Origin: Triticum aestivum
Lineage: Eukaryota > Streptophyta > Magnoliopsida > Poales > Poaceae
DNA length: 64,000 nt
NCBI RefSeq assembly: GCF_018294505.1
Contig: NC_057794.1
Coordinates: 190,023,114-190,087,113 of the forward strand
Reading direction: 5' to 3'
Position numbers and translations under genes: made by a program. Every line of letters starts with the position of its first letter. The stretch's first letter is position 1. Under the pieces are notes generated by a model. That model did no database searches. It was not told the DNA's origin and saw nothing but the letters and a program-made list of their open reading frames with translations. This document shows positions 23,001 through 33,000 of the stretch, piece after piece.

Positions 23001-23787
23001 TCGGGTCGCGGTGTCCGCTCATTTGGCATATCATATGGGGGCGGCCTTGGAGCAGGAGAACTCGGCGCGCCACGAAGGCAGCCAGCAGGTCTGGACCAGT
23101 CAAGCCCTCTGACTGCGTCAGCACTCAGAGTCACGCGATGGCGCTGGCTCCCGCAGGCGTCAGCGACTTGGCCCGGTACAACCAGTTGGGCGGTCACCCA
23201 GCTGGCGGGCCGGCTTCGAGAGCCGGCAGGTTGACCCAGTCGCCCCTCGTGGAGACGCTCCTGACGTAGAAGTACGATCTCTGCCACATCTTCACCGACT
23301 TTATCAGTGAGATGGAGGGGAAGGGGTTGTCGGCCCCTGCCCTTCGCACTGCGATGAAAGCGCCGCATTGAGCCGGCACGCCTGCAGCCTAGGTGCCGAG
23401 CTTGGAGAAGAAGAACTCCCCCCAGAGCTCGAGGGTGGGGAGGACTCCGAGGAAGCCTTCGCACAAGGCCACGAAGGCGGACAGCAGCAGCACCGTGTTG
23501 GGGGTGAGGTGTTGCGGCTGGAGGCCGTAGAACTTCAGGAAGGATCGGAAGAAACTACTCGCCGGCAGCCCCAACCCGCGCAAGCAGTGCGAGCGGAAGA
23601 TGACCCGCTCGCCCTCCTGCGGCGCGGGGGAAATCTCCCCCTTCGGTGCAAGACACACCCGCACGTGATCCTCGCCGGGGAGCCGACGAGTCCGGCAGAG
23701 GAACTCAATGTGGTCGTCGTGAACTTCGGAGCCGTCCCAAGTGCCGGAGCGCACCGGGGGAGGCGCGACGGCGGAGGAAGAACTCAT
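20072..23787 (-). pseudogene. Spliced antisense accessory gene of the inner Tat element
   Basis: Function unknown. Start at 23787 (MSSSSAVAPPP). Splice sites give exons of about 23787-22870, 22792-22371, 22297-21559, 21400-21305, 21153-20887 and 20791-20072. The N-terminal domain resembles PF04195 (LPASSFFRSFLKFYGLQPQ, TPNTVLLLSAFVALC). A Lys/Arg-rich segment (GGGKKRRVAPTLF) may be a nuclear signal. A Glu/Ala-rich coiled coil and another helical exon follow. The C-terminal block has ALWP and AWKGSSAQAGACRAL, matching the outer element's gene. Defects: TAG at 23389-23391, three TGAs between about 23210 and 23130, TAG near 21865 and 21583, and a frameshift near 20640. Pfam's transposase label is not evidence of catalysis: I see no catalytic motif. 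Confidence 0.72.
21210..21525 (-). repeat. Two intronic copies of a GGGGACTAC block
   Basis: About 80-bp blocks at 21210-21290 and 21436-21525 lie in two successive introns on either side of a small exon. Plus-strand core: CTCGGGGACTAC followed by a (C)CAGTGGGTGCG-type segment and GGCGCGCCCC. The plus strand is the gag-pol sense. The core matches the polypurine segment beside the 3' LTR (CTTCGGGGACTAC, 24388-24400) and, with its flank, the intronic block of the outer element (10984-11422). Confidence 0.75.
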
Positions 23788-24387
23788 CGCGAGCTGACCG
23801 CCGTGGCGTTTGTCGGAGCTTGGGCACGCGGCGGAGCAAAGAAGAAGAAGGAGGAGAGCGAGGAGCAGTGAGAAGGAGGAGAGCAAGGAGTGGTGGGAAG
23901 GAGGAGCACGCGTGCCCCCCTCTTTCCCCTACTTATAGCCTCGTGGGCTGCAAAGCCGAGGGAGCAGTCGTGGGATTTACTGCGCCCACGGCCCCATGAC
24001 CCCCACGTTGCACGACAAAGTTACTACGCACAGTAACTCCACCGGAATCCCAACCGTCCGCCGGGGCCGCGGCGGATCCGCTCGGGCGCCGAGGCGCCGT
24101 AGTGGCGGGCCCCGCCTATGGGCCTGTCCCGTCGCACGCGTAGGCTGGCAGAATGGCCCAGCCACGTGTCATCGCATGACAGGCCTAGAACGGGCGGCGG
24201 CATGGAGGCTTAGCAAGCACACTACTTGGATCCCGCCGCGACGTTCGAAATCTTGTGCAAGTCAGAGTTGGGCGAGTCCGACTCCTTCTAGCCGGCCCGG
24301 CGGAAGTCAACTAAGAGCCATGTGTTGAGCACCCGGAAAGAGAAACTGCTGAGGCTTCTCGGCCGATCGTCCGCGGCGCCTCACCAG
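23788..24387 (-). promoter_or_regulatory. Upstream region and likely promoter of the antisense gene
   Basis: On the minus strand, TATAAGTA (23930-23937) lies about 145 bases before the ATG at 23787, a normal plant TATA-to-start distance. Further upstream the DNA is GC-rich with GCGCC/GGCGG words. No other reading frame is supported here. The region lies between the antisense gene and the 3' LTR, so the gene need not rely on the LTR promoter. Confidence 0.5.
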
Positions 24388-24400
24388 CTTCGGGGACTAC
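24388..24400 (+). promoter_or_regulatory. Polypurine tract region of the inner Tat element
   Basis: CTTCGGGGACTAC directly before the 3' LTR (TGTCGG). Position and G run fit a plus-strand primer tract. Confidence 0.6.
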
Positions 24401-25576
24401 TGTCGGAGTAATGGGCCACGGGTAGGCCAACCCGAGGCCCAGAACCTTTCAAGACATCGGGGCAGGCTGCGCCCCTCAAGAACCCAAGACGAAGAGCCGC
24501 CTTCTAAGGAGCCGACGGCAAGACGGCCGACTGACCACTCATGGCCGAGTCCCAGGGACGATTGCAGGGATAAGCCGACTCCTGACTGGCGACTTCCAGA
24601 GAAGCTGGCTTTGGGGAGTCGGCATGCGACTCCAACAAACCCTATGACCTCATCAAGAGGGACGGGGCATGGGAGTGGCTACAGTGAAGCCCACTCCCGC
24701 CCCTTACCAAGGGCAGGCATGGCCACAACATGCCGTACCCCGGAAGATCTCCGTGTGGCATGGCACTGTTGCCATACCGGCCCTAACATCAGCACCACAG
24801 GATCGAGTCCTATACCCATGACGGCTTGTCTGTACGTCCCAAAGGCAGCGGGTCCCACCAGTCAATGAGACCCCAGGAGACGGCAAGAGGACCACCAGTC
24901 GGACCAGTCGGGTGTCGGCCCCGGGGAGTCGGCCGAGCCCTCCCTCGGGGCCCACGCGCCATTAATCAAGATGTGATGGAGAGTGGCAATAGTGATCGCC
25001 CGCCAGGCAGCGGGGCTGTCGCCACGACCCATGATCAAGCCCGCGTCATCAGAAGCACGGCTACAGTAATCAGCAGCTGGCAAGACCCGCCCACGGCGGA
25101 CGCGGCCTATCGGCTCCGTACCAGGCCAGTCGGTAGGGCCCACCAGTCGGCGGGCCCCAGCGGTCGGCGGGGAAGACGGAGGCCAGAGGCGCTGACGGCT
25201 GGGCCCGCGTCCAGCCGGATTACCATTGTACCCCCGGGGGGTAGGCCTATATAACCCCCCCGGGGCACCCATGCAAAGGGTTGGGACCCATTAGCTCTAG
25301 ACCAGATCATATAGGAGGGAGAGAGCTAGCCTTGCCCTCTCCTACCTCCAGGAAACAGCTCAAGGAGCAATCATGTAAACACTTTGCCATAGTGATCATG
25401 CGGAGACCCCGCAGAGCAGCAGTAGGGGTATTATCTCCCCGGAGTGCCCTGAAGCTGGGTAAGATTCACCGACGTGCATGTCTTCGCCTCATCCCGTTTC
25501 CAGGCACCGGTGATGTTCTACTCGCCCCCACCATGATAAGCCATCCTTTGGCATATGTCACACCTAACACCCGACA
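24401..25576 (+). repeat. 3' LTR of the inner Tat element
   Basis: Same length as the 5' copy. Ends ACACCCGACA, followed by the target duplication AATGA. The TATA box is altered (TATATAAC at 25248-25255). Confidence 0.92.
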
Positions 25577-26428
25577 AATGAGGCTGGCTCTGGCGAAGAA
25601 GGACCTCGACCTTGCAGGTGCGCAAAAGGAGGCTCAGGAGAAGACTGCCCTTGCTGACAAAAAGTTGGCTTCGGTCGGAGCACTAGAGGAGGAAATAACC
25701 AAGCTGAAGTCGTCTCTCACTGAATCCAACCGAGAGGCGACTCATCTGAAGAAAGATAAGGTGACTCTAAACGAGCAGCTGGAAAGCATGTCTCGTAGGA
25801 GAAACGACTTGGAAGCTTATCTGAAAGCCCTCTCCAAGAAGCTCTTCCTTATGCTCGAAGGTACCCTTTTCCCCTTATCCAATTGTTTTACTGTCTGCAA
25901 GTCACTGCGGATCAGTCGACTCATTAACTCCTTGAATTTGTAGAATTCTACCAAAACTTTGAAGAGGAAATTGGACGGATCGAGACAGGCTTGGATCCTA
26001 TCCTTTCTCCAGTCGGCGACGAGGTTGCCATGAATGTGCTTCGACTAGAATCTCGCGTTGCCAGCATTACAAGCTATCTTGCTCGCCTGAAGGTGGCGGT
26101 GTCGCGCATTGATACATCACTTTGGCCTAGGGAAATGCTTCAAAATGACCTCGAGTCTCTGATGGCTCGACTCAATGAAGTTCCTGGTCGAGTGCAGGAA
26201 TGGAAGAAGTCTTCTGCCCGATGCGCTGCTGACGTGGCTCTGTCGCTGGTTAGGGTCCATTGCAATGAAGCTCGAGAAGAGAAGCTGGCGGCGATCAAGG
26301 TTGCCAATACAAAAAAGCATGACTTCCAATCCTTTATGGAAACCTTCATTCTTGCGGCCACCCGAATCACTAACGGAATTGACCTGGACGAGTTCGTCGA
26401 GCCTGCAAGCCCTCCTCCTGCGGAGTGA

Positions 26429-26756
26429 AAAACTTTATATCTCGCCTTAAATTTGCCTTGGAATGCTGAGTGGTTTTGTAGCTGTTAAACTCCTTCGGGC
26501 CTGATGCCCGAGTACTTTTATCTTCGTTCTAGGACTTTAAGATTTATCTGAACTTGGTTTATCTTCTGAATGTGCTTGTGTTTGCCTTCGAGTGGAACTT
26601 GTTCTTCACTCTAAGGAGGATGTCCCAGTCGACCTGCACCTCATCGTCCTTGTGCATAGGGATGGAGCGAACATTGTACTTGTGGCGCAGCTCCGAGGAG
26701 AGGATTGCAGTCGACCTGCACCTCGTCGTCCTTGCGGATAGGGATGTTTTTCAAAC
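26429..26756. repeat. Downstream flank of the outer accessory gene with an 81-bp direct repeat
   Basis: No reading frame is supported. CAGTCGACCTGCACCTC(A/G)TC and about 20 following bases occur at about 26627 and again at 26708, 81 bases apart. The second copy leads into the 73-bp array. Confidence 0.6.
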
Positions 26757-27980
26757 TTAGGCGAGTATTGGACTTCAGCTAAGCCCCCGAGTGTGAGGTT
26801 TGCTCATCACTCGGTAGGATTTTTTAAACTTAGGCGAGTACTGGACTGCAGCTAAGCCCCCGAGTGTGAGGTTTGCTCATCACTCGGTAGGATTTTTTAA
26901 ACTTAGGCGAGTACTGGACTGCAGCTATGCCCCCAAGTGTGAGGGTTGCTCATCACTCGGTAGGATTTTTTAAACTTAGGCGAGTACTAGACTGCATCTA
27001 AGACCCTGAGTGTGAGGTNNNNNNNNNNNNNNNNNNNNNNNNNNNNNNNNNNNNNNNNNNNNNNNNNNNNNNNNNNNNNNNNNNNNNNNNNNNNNNNNNN
27101 NNNNNNNNNNNNNNNNNNNNNNNNNNNNNNNNNNNNNNNNNNNNNNNNNNNNNNNNNNNNNNNNNNNNNNNNNNNNNNNNNNNNNNNNNNNNNNNNNNNN
27201 NNNNNNNNNNNNNNNNNNNNNNNNNNNNNNNNNNNNNNNNNNNNNNNNNNNNNNNNNNNNNNNNNNNNNNNNNNNNNNNNNNNNNNNNNNNNNNNNNNNN
27301 NNNNNNNNNNNNNNNNNNNNNNNNNNNNNNNNNNNNNNNNNNNNNNNNNNNNNNNNNNNNNNNNNNNNNNNNNNNNNNNNNNNNNNNNNNNNNNNNNNNN
27401 NNNNNNNNNNNNNNNNNNNNNNNNNNNNNNNNNNNNNNNNNNNNNNNNNNNNNNNNNNNNNNNNNNNNNNNNNNNNNNNNNNNNNNNNNNNNNNNNNNNN
27501 NNNNNNNNNNNNNNNNNNNNNNNNNNNNNNNNNNNNNNNNNNNNNNNNNNNNNNNNNNNNNNNNNNNNNNNNNNNNNNNNNNNNGGACTACAGCTAAGCC
27601 TCCGAGTGAGAGGCTTGTTCACCACTCGGTAAGATTTTTTAAACTTAGGCGAGTATTGGACTGCAGCTAAGCCTCCGAGTGAGAGGCTTTCTCACCACTT
27701 GGTAGGATTTTTTAAACTTAGGCAAGTACTGGACTGCAGCTAAGCCTCCGAGTGAGAGGCTTGCTCACCACTCGGTAGGATTCTTTTAAACATAGGCGAG
27801 TACTGGACTGCAGCTAAGCCTCCGAGTGAGTGGCTTGCTCACCACTCGGTAGGAATTTTTTTTTAACTTAGGCGAAACGGATTCGCAGCTAAGCCCCCGA
27901 GTGAGAGGCTTGCTCATCACTCGGTAGGATTTGTTAAACTTAGGCGAAACAGATTCGCATCTAAGGCACCCATGGGGGGA
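26757..27980. repeat. 73-bp tandem array in the outer Tat element
   Basis: Unit starts at 26757, 26830, 26903 and 26976 are exactly 73 bp apart. After the gap, units begin at 27645, 27718, about 27792, 27868 and 27940 (72-76 bp). Each unit begins TTAGGCGAGTA(C/T)TGGACT, contains GCAGCTAAGCC and ends in GGTAGGATTTTTTAAAC. Inside each unit CCGAGTG and CACTCGG are complementary with about 14 bases between, so each could fold. Left units carry GTGTGAGGTTTGCTCATC and right units GTGAGAGGCTTGCTCACC, so the array has two subtypes. It sits between the ends of gag-pol and the opposing accessory gene. Confidence 0.92.
27019..27584. other. Assembly gap (566 N) inside the 73-bp array
   Basis: The gap falls in the tandem array, so the true copy number is unknown and the gap length may be arbitrary. 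Confidence 0.99.
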
Positions 27981-27985
27981 TTTAG

Positions 27986-29532
27986 TGAAAGTGCGTTATA
28001 TCGACTAGAGGGGGGTGAATAGGCGATTTTTATGAAATTCTTCACTGAGGAATTTGCCGGTGAGGAAATTCCTTAGTGAAGAACTACTAGCAGCGGAATA
28101 AGTACTCAAAAGTAAACAAAACATAATATAAGCATAGTCATCATGATGAAATGATGACAGGCACAGAGTACAGGAAGCGTAATCACAGGATAAACAGGAT
28201 GAAGACAAACAGACTAAAGAAATTGAACTGAGGAAATTGAGAAAGTCTTCAGTCAAAGTTTTCAAACACAGATATGAACAAACATACAGCACAGTTATGA
28301 GGAAATGAAAGAGTTGAGGAAATAGAACCAGTAAGCTTGGTGAAGACAATGATTTGGTAGACCAGTTCCAACTGCTGTCTCAGTTGTATGTCTGGTTGGA
28401 GCGGCTGAGTATTTAAACTCGAGGACACACAGTCCCGGACACCCAGTCAAGGACACTTAGTCCAAGACACCCAGTCCTCACCGTATTCTCCTTGAACTAA
28501 GGTCACATAGACCTCGTCCAATCACTCGTGGTAAGTCTTCAGGCGACTTCCAAACCTTCACAAACTTGGTCACTCGGCGATCCACAATTCCTCTTGGATG
28601 CTCTAGACCATGACGCCTAACCGTCTGGAAGAAGCACAGTCTTCAAAGGTAACAAGCGTCGGATCCACTCAGGATCAATCTCTTCAGTGATGCTCAATCA
28701 CTTGGGGTTTGTAGGTGTTTGGGTTTTGGGTTTTTGGTTTTTCTTACTTGATGATTTTCGCTCAAAGTCCTTGGAGGATGGGTTGCTCTCAAATGACAAG
28801 TGTCAGTTTCTCTCGGAGCGACCAACCAGCTAGTGGTTGTAGGGGGCGGCTATTTATAGCCTAGGGAGCAGCCCGACATGATAAGACATAAATGCCCTTC
28901 AATGATATGACCGTTAGGTGGATAGATATTTTGGGACAGCTGGCGCATAGCACAGCAATGGTCGGAATTTTGAGTAGCAAAATCCTCAGGGATATCATGT
29001 TCCTCACTGTGTAGGCAATCTGCACTGGCGAATTCCTAACTCCTCAGTTAGGACAAATTCCTTAGAGACCAGAAGAACTTTGTCTCATTCACTAAAGAAA
29101 TTGACGGAACTGTATGAGATTTCCAATGGCTTCACTCGAAGGGATTGGTTGTGTAGGATTTTGAGTTGAGCATCACATGGAAATTTTTCCTTAGTATTTC
29201 GTCGACCCCCTTTAACAGTACGGTGTTTCCTATGACTCAAGAAAGAGAAAAACAAAACTATGAAAACGAAAGTCTTCAAGCTTCATATTCCTTGCATGAA
29301 TATCAAGTCTTCACGGACACAGCAATTTCTTCACTTTCAAAGTCTTCATGAAAGTCTTCAGAAATACCAAAATCTTCAGTCGAAGATATTCATTCTTAGG
29401 GGTCGACTTTTCCTGTAAATATCAAACTCCTCATAGACTTATAGACATGTGTACACTCACACATGCATTAGTCCCTTAACCTATAAGTCTTCAATACACC
29501 AAAATCACTAAGGGGCACTAGATGCACTTACA
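27986..29532 (-). repeat. 3' LTR of the Maximus/SIRE-type element
   Basis: Minus strand starts TGTAAGTGCATCTAG and ends ...CGCACTTTCA. Contains TATAAATA (28851-28858) and a 14-bp motif repeated four times (28423-28478, GGACACxxAGTCxx). About 18 differences from the other LTR in the first 450 bp by eye, plus a short insertion. Confidence 0.9.
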
Positions 29533-29550
29533 ATCTCCCCCTTTTTGGTG
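29533..29550 (-). promoter_or_regulatory. Polypurine tract of the Maximus/SIRE-type element
   Basis: The minus strand reads CACCAAAAAGGGGGAGAT immediately before the 3' LTR, a textbook plus-strand primer. Confidence 0.85.
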
Positions 29551-30074
29551 ATTGATGACAATATAGGTTAAGTTTTCAACGGGGAAAAACATATGAAGTG
29601 TAAATACTGATACTGGGGAATTTGAGTGCAAGATATAGAAGAACTCCCCCTGAAGATGTGCACAGTGAGGAATTTTCTTTTGAAGCAATGCACACTTGAA
29701 GAGTTGAATCATGGAGATCTCCCCCTATATCTTGTAATTCATACATGCATTTAACATATAATATTAAGAATTTGGAATGCATGATGAAATATGGTGCCTG
29801 ATGAAATTCAGCATGCATGCAATAGTATTAACGAGGAATAAGCATGCAGAATAGTGCATCAAGAGTATCAGAGCACAGTGCATCAAAAGTATCAGAGCAC
29901 CATCGGGTTTGAGATTACAACTCGATCTAATAAAGTTTCAGAAGAACGAGAGTTGTAACTTAGCAAAAAAACGCCCATATAGTAGACCCGCTTGAAGACT
30001 AACTCATATTTCTCCCCCTTTGTCATCAAATGACCAAAAGGATCGAAAATGAGGACTAACGCCCCTGAAGGTAA
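29551..30074 (-). other. 3' untranslated stretch of the Maximus/SIRE-type element
   Basis: About 520 bp between the stop of the third frame and the polypurine tract. AT-rich and without a supported reading frame. A CTCCCCCT motif recurs (near 29645, 29722 and 30012), echoing the polypurine tract on the minus strand. Confidence 0.5.
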
Positions 30075-33000
30075 TCATGTTGATGAAGAAGCGCCAGCGT
30101 TGTTGGGGTCGTTGGTTGATGTAGGTCCTGCCACAGTGTCGTCCAAATCTTCATGTTCATCAGTGTCGCGCGATGAAGAATATGAGCTGGTCACCAGAGA
30201 AGGAACCTTGACCTTCTTGAATTTCTTTGGTGGATGTGCAGACCAGTCAAAATCTTCATTAAGACCCATGTTCTTCAGATCTTCTTCACCATACATATGT
30301 GTCAGGATTGCCCAGGTGCGACCGAAGACTTGATGGAGGTAGTAGTGGTTTTTCTTCACTTCATTATTTGTGGCAGTCATGTTGTGAAGAAGTGAACCAA
30401 ACTGACGCTTAACCCATTTGTGATTTTGATCCACCTTCTAGTGAAGAATAAGCAGAAGTTCACGGTTTTTCATCATGCGCGGAGCAGTGGCTTGAGGAGT
30501 GGACTTAGGTGCATTGGCAGAGTCATGTGTGGCAGAGTCATTATTGGTGGAATAGGATGCAGCTTTGCGAAACTGACCATCCAATGGACGAATGCCTTCA
30601 TCAATTACAGCTGGTGCCTTGCCCTTTCCATCAACTGAGGAATATGTTTGCTTGAGGACTTCAATTGGGGGCAAGTAGCTGAGATGATTCTAGAAATCAG
30701 CTTTGTAGTTGAGTGAAGACCTTGTCCTAAGGAATCTCATGATCCAAGGTGCATAAGGCTTCAGCTCAAATGGAGAAAGTGCAACATTGGCCATAGTCCT
30801 CATGAAGAAATCGTGATAATTGACAGGAATGACATGAACGATGTTGAATACCAGATTATTCATGATGCCAACAATTTCCTCATCAGATGAGTCGTGGCCT
30901 TTGATAGGACTGATTGTCCTCGTAAGAATACGATAGACAGTTCTAGGCACGTACAGCAATTCCTTCACGAGGAACTTGGTTCGTGGTGCCTGACCTGGTT
31001 TCAAAGGCTTCATCAGCACCTGCATGTAATGATGTGTGAGCTCAGGTTCACTGTAGATGCAGCGAGCTACTTCAAGGGGAGGGCTGAGTGGTAGAGCACG
31101 AAGCAATTCAGAGGCTGGTGCAGTGTAGTGAGTGTTTTCAGACATCCAGTCCAGCACCCATGAATTCACATTTTCAGCATCTCCGGTGATGTGCAGCGTT
31201 GCATAGAATTAAAGAATCAGTTCTTCATTCCAATCGCAGATGTCAGAGCAAAAGTTTAGCAGCCCAGCATCGTGAAGAACACTGAGGACTAGTGCGAAGC
31301 ACGGCAGAGATTCCATATCTACGTGAGGAATATGCTCATGGTAGAAAATCTTCTCCTTGTTGAACAGCACTGAGGAATAGAAATTGGCTTGACTAGCAGT
31401 CCAGAAACGCCTCTTCCTAATGCGAGCAGAGTCATATGGGTTGTAATCTTTGAAGAATACGTACTTGCCGAAGAAATCATCAGCCTTGAACTTTTGCTTG
31501 CATGAGAATGGATCCTTTGGCTTCGGCAGAGGAGTGTCAGTGAGTTGCATCACGACCTCAAGAATCTCAATCGCAGGTTCTTCAGGCTGAGGAATTTCTG
31601 GTTCCTCCTCAGTAGCAGTCAGCGTCATTGGTTGTTCAGCAGTAGCAGTTTCTTCAGCGCTAGTGGCTGGAATTTCCTCATGGACAGATGTAGTGGGATA
31701 AGTTTCTTCAGAGCCCATGTGAACAGTTTGTGTGGGGGACTGAGGAATTTGCTGTAGAGGAGTGAACATTGGAGAGTTTGGATGCTGACTTTCCCAGAAT
31801 TCATCACTAATTACGGGTGTGGAGCAGCCAATGTCCACATCATCATCTTCCATTTCTTCAACACCAGCCTCTTCAGCTGTGAACTGAGGCACAGTCGAGG
31901 AGATGATAGGTGTTGAAGGGATCGCATCCACTTCAATTTCTTCATCCAATGGTTCAGGCGAAGCAGCCGAATGAGTTTCTTCATCAGATCCGCTGGGGAT
32001 CACATATTCTTCATCAAAAGGAACAAGGTCTTTTGATGGCCTGGTTTAGATGGGAACAACATCAATCGAATGTGCAAAGGAACTTTTCATAGGCTTCATT
32101 TTCTTTGGAGCTGAAGAATCTGAAGCAGCTGATGCTTTCCTTTTCTTCACTGCAGCATGCTCTGCAGCCTTGGTCTTCTTCACATCTGATGCAGATGGAA
32201 GGATTGGAGGTGAAGTTGGTGCAGGAGCAGCTGAGGAATCTGGTTGATTTTCTTCAGGCACAACTGATGCAGTTGCCCTGAGTTCTTCAGTTTCTTCAGG
32301 CGGACCACTAGTGGGTGCCCTGGCGATTTCTTCAGTGGCTGGAATGCAGTCATCAGCCCTGGAACTCACATTTTCTTCAGCAGCCTGATTGTCATCAGCG
32401 GTGCTGGCATTTTCTTCAGTAGGCTGAGCAGATGCTTCAGCCTGAGGAATTTCCTGTTGCGTTGGGGCAGCAACATTTGAAGTGAACTGTTTAGTTATCT
32501 TTACAAATCTAACTTTGGCTCCTTGCCAATCAGCATAGTAGGCTTTGAAGTCATCGCTGAGGGTTTTGATTTCAGACTGGATTTTTACAAGTTCATCAGT
32601 TGTCATAGTGACAACGTTGTTCTTCAGAAATTTCTCCTTCTTGTACTGCACTTTCTTGATCTGCCTAGCCTTCTCATATTTCCACTTTTCTTCTTGAATG
32701 AAGTGGGTCAGCATGTGACTTTGGCCAGGAGTCAGCTTGAAGTCAGGCAAGGGAGTGTTGGGGTCCTTATGCCAATCATCAATGTAGTCAAGGATCAGCT
32801 TGGGATCCAAAAGCAGTGGCACCTCTGATCCTTTGGCTCTAGCGGCCCTGACTTGCCTATCTCTGATGATTTCTGCAAGTTCATCATCATCAGCTTCGTC
32901 TTCATCAGATGACACTTGGAAAGCGACTTGCTTCTTTTGAAGACATGGGCGTGGACCTCGTCCAGTAGTGGCCTTTGTCTTCAGCAGTGAGGGGCCAGCT

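Larger units (their letters stand above)
11640..25576 (+). mobile_element. Complete Tat-lineage Ty3/Gypsy element (13.9 kb), nested
   Basis: Bounded by 1176-bp LTRs at 11640-12815 and 24401-25576, and by a perfect 5-bp target duplication AATGA (11635-11639 and 25577-25581). It is inserted in an exon of the outer element's accessory gene. Order: 5' LTR, primer site, gag, protease, RT with RNase H, second RNase H, integrase, a 0.8-kb spacer, an antisense accessory gene, polypurine tract, 3' LTR. By eye the first 370 bp of the two LTRs differ at about 18 positions, mostly C/T or G/A. All genes carry stops or frameshifts, in numbers that fit decay after insertion. Confidence 0.92.
9096..26428 (+). 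pseudogene. Spliced antisense accessory gene of the outer Tat element, interrupted
   Basis: Function unknown. Reading across GT...AG introns gives exons at about 9096-9830, 9923-10326, 10399-10472, 10556-10983, 11423-11546, 11631-11639 joined to 25582-25860, and 25944-26428 (TGA stop). The N-terminal part (FRGFLNFFGAQLHHFIPNT) resembles the Pfam family 'putative gypsy type transposon' (PF04195), a name inherited from annotation and not a proven activity. Then come an acidic, proline-rich middle, a heptad-rich coiled coil split by the 13.9-kb insertion, and a C-terminal block with SLWP and EWKKSSARCAADVAL. That block matches the homologous gene at 20072-23787. The first exon is cut at 9096 by the gag-only element. 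There is a frameshift near 9400 and a TAG (CAG to TAG) at 10430-10432. It is antisense to the element's gag-pol. Confidence 0.7.

Noticed and set aside
20072..23787. Calling the antisense genes transposases
   Set aside because: The label comes from a Pfam name. No DDE or other catalytic motif is visible, and the genes lie inside LTR retrotransposons.
26987..27632. Frames of about 200 codons crossing 27019-27584
   Set aside because: They are open only because the assembly gap is N.
26757..27980. CRISPR-like array
   Set aside because: The repeats are head-to-tail with no unique spacers and lie in a plant retrotransposon.
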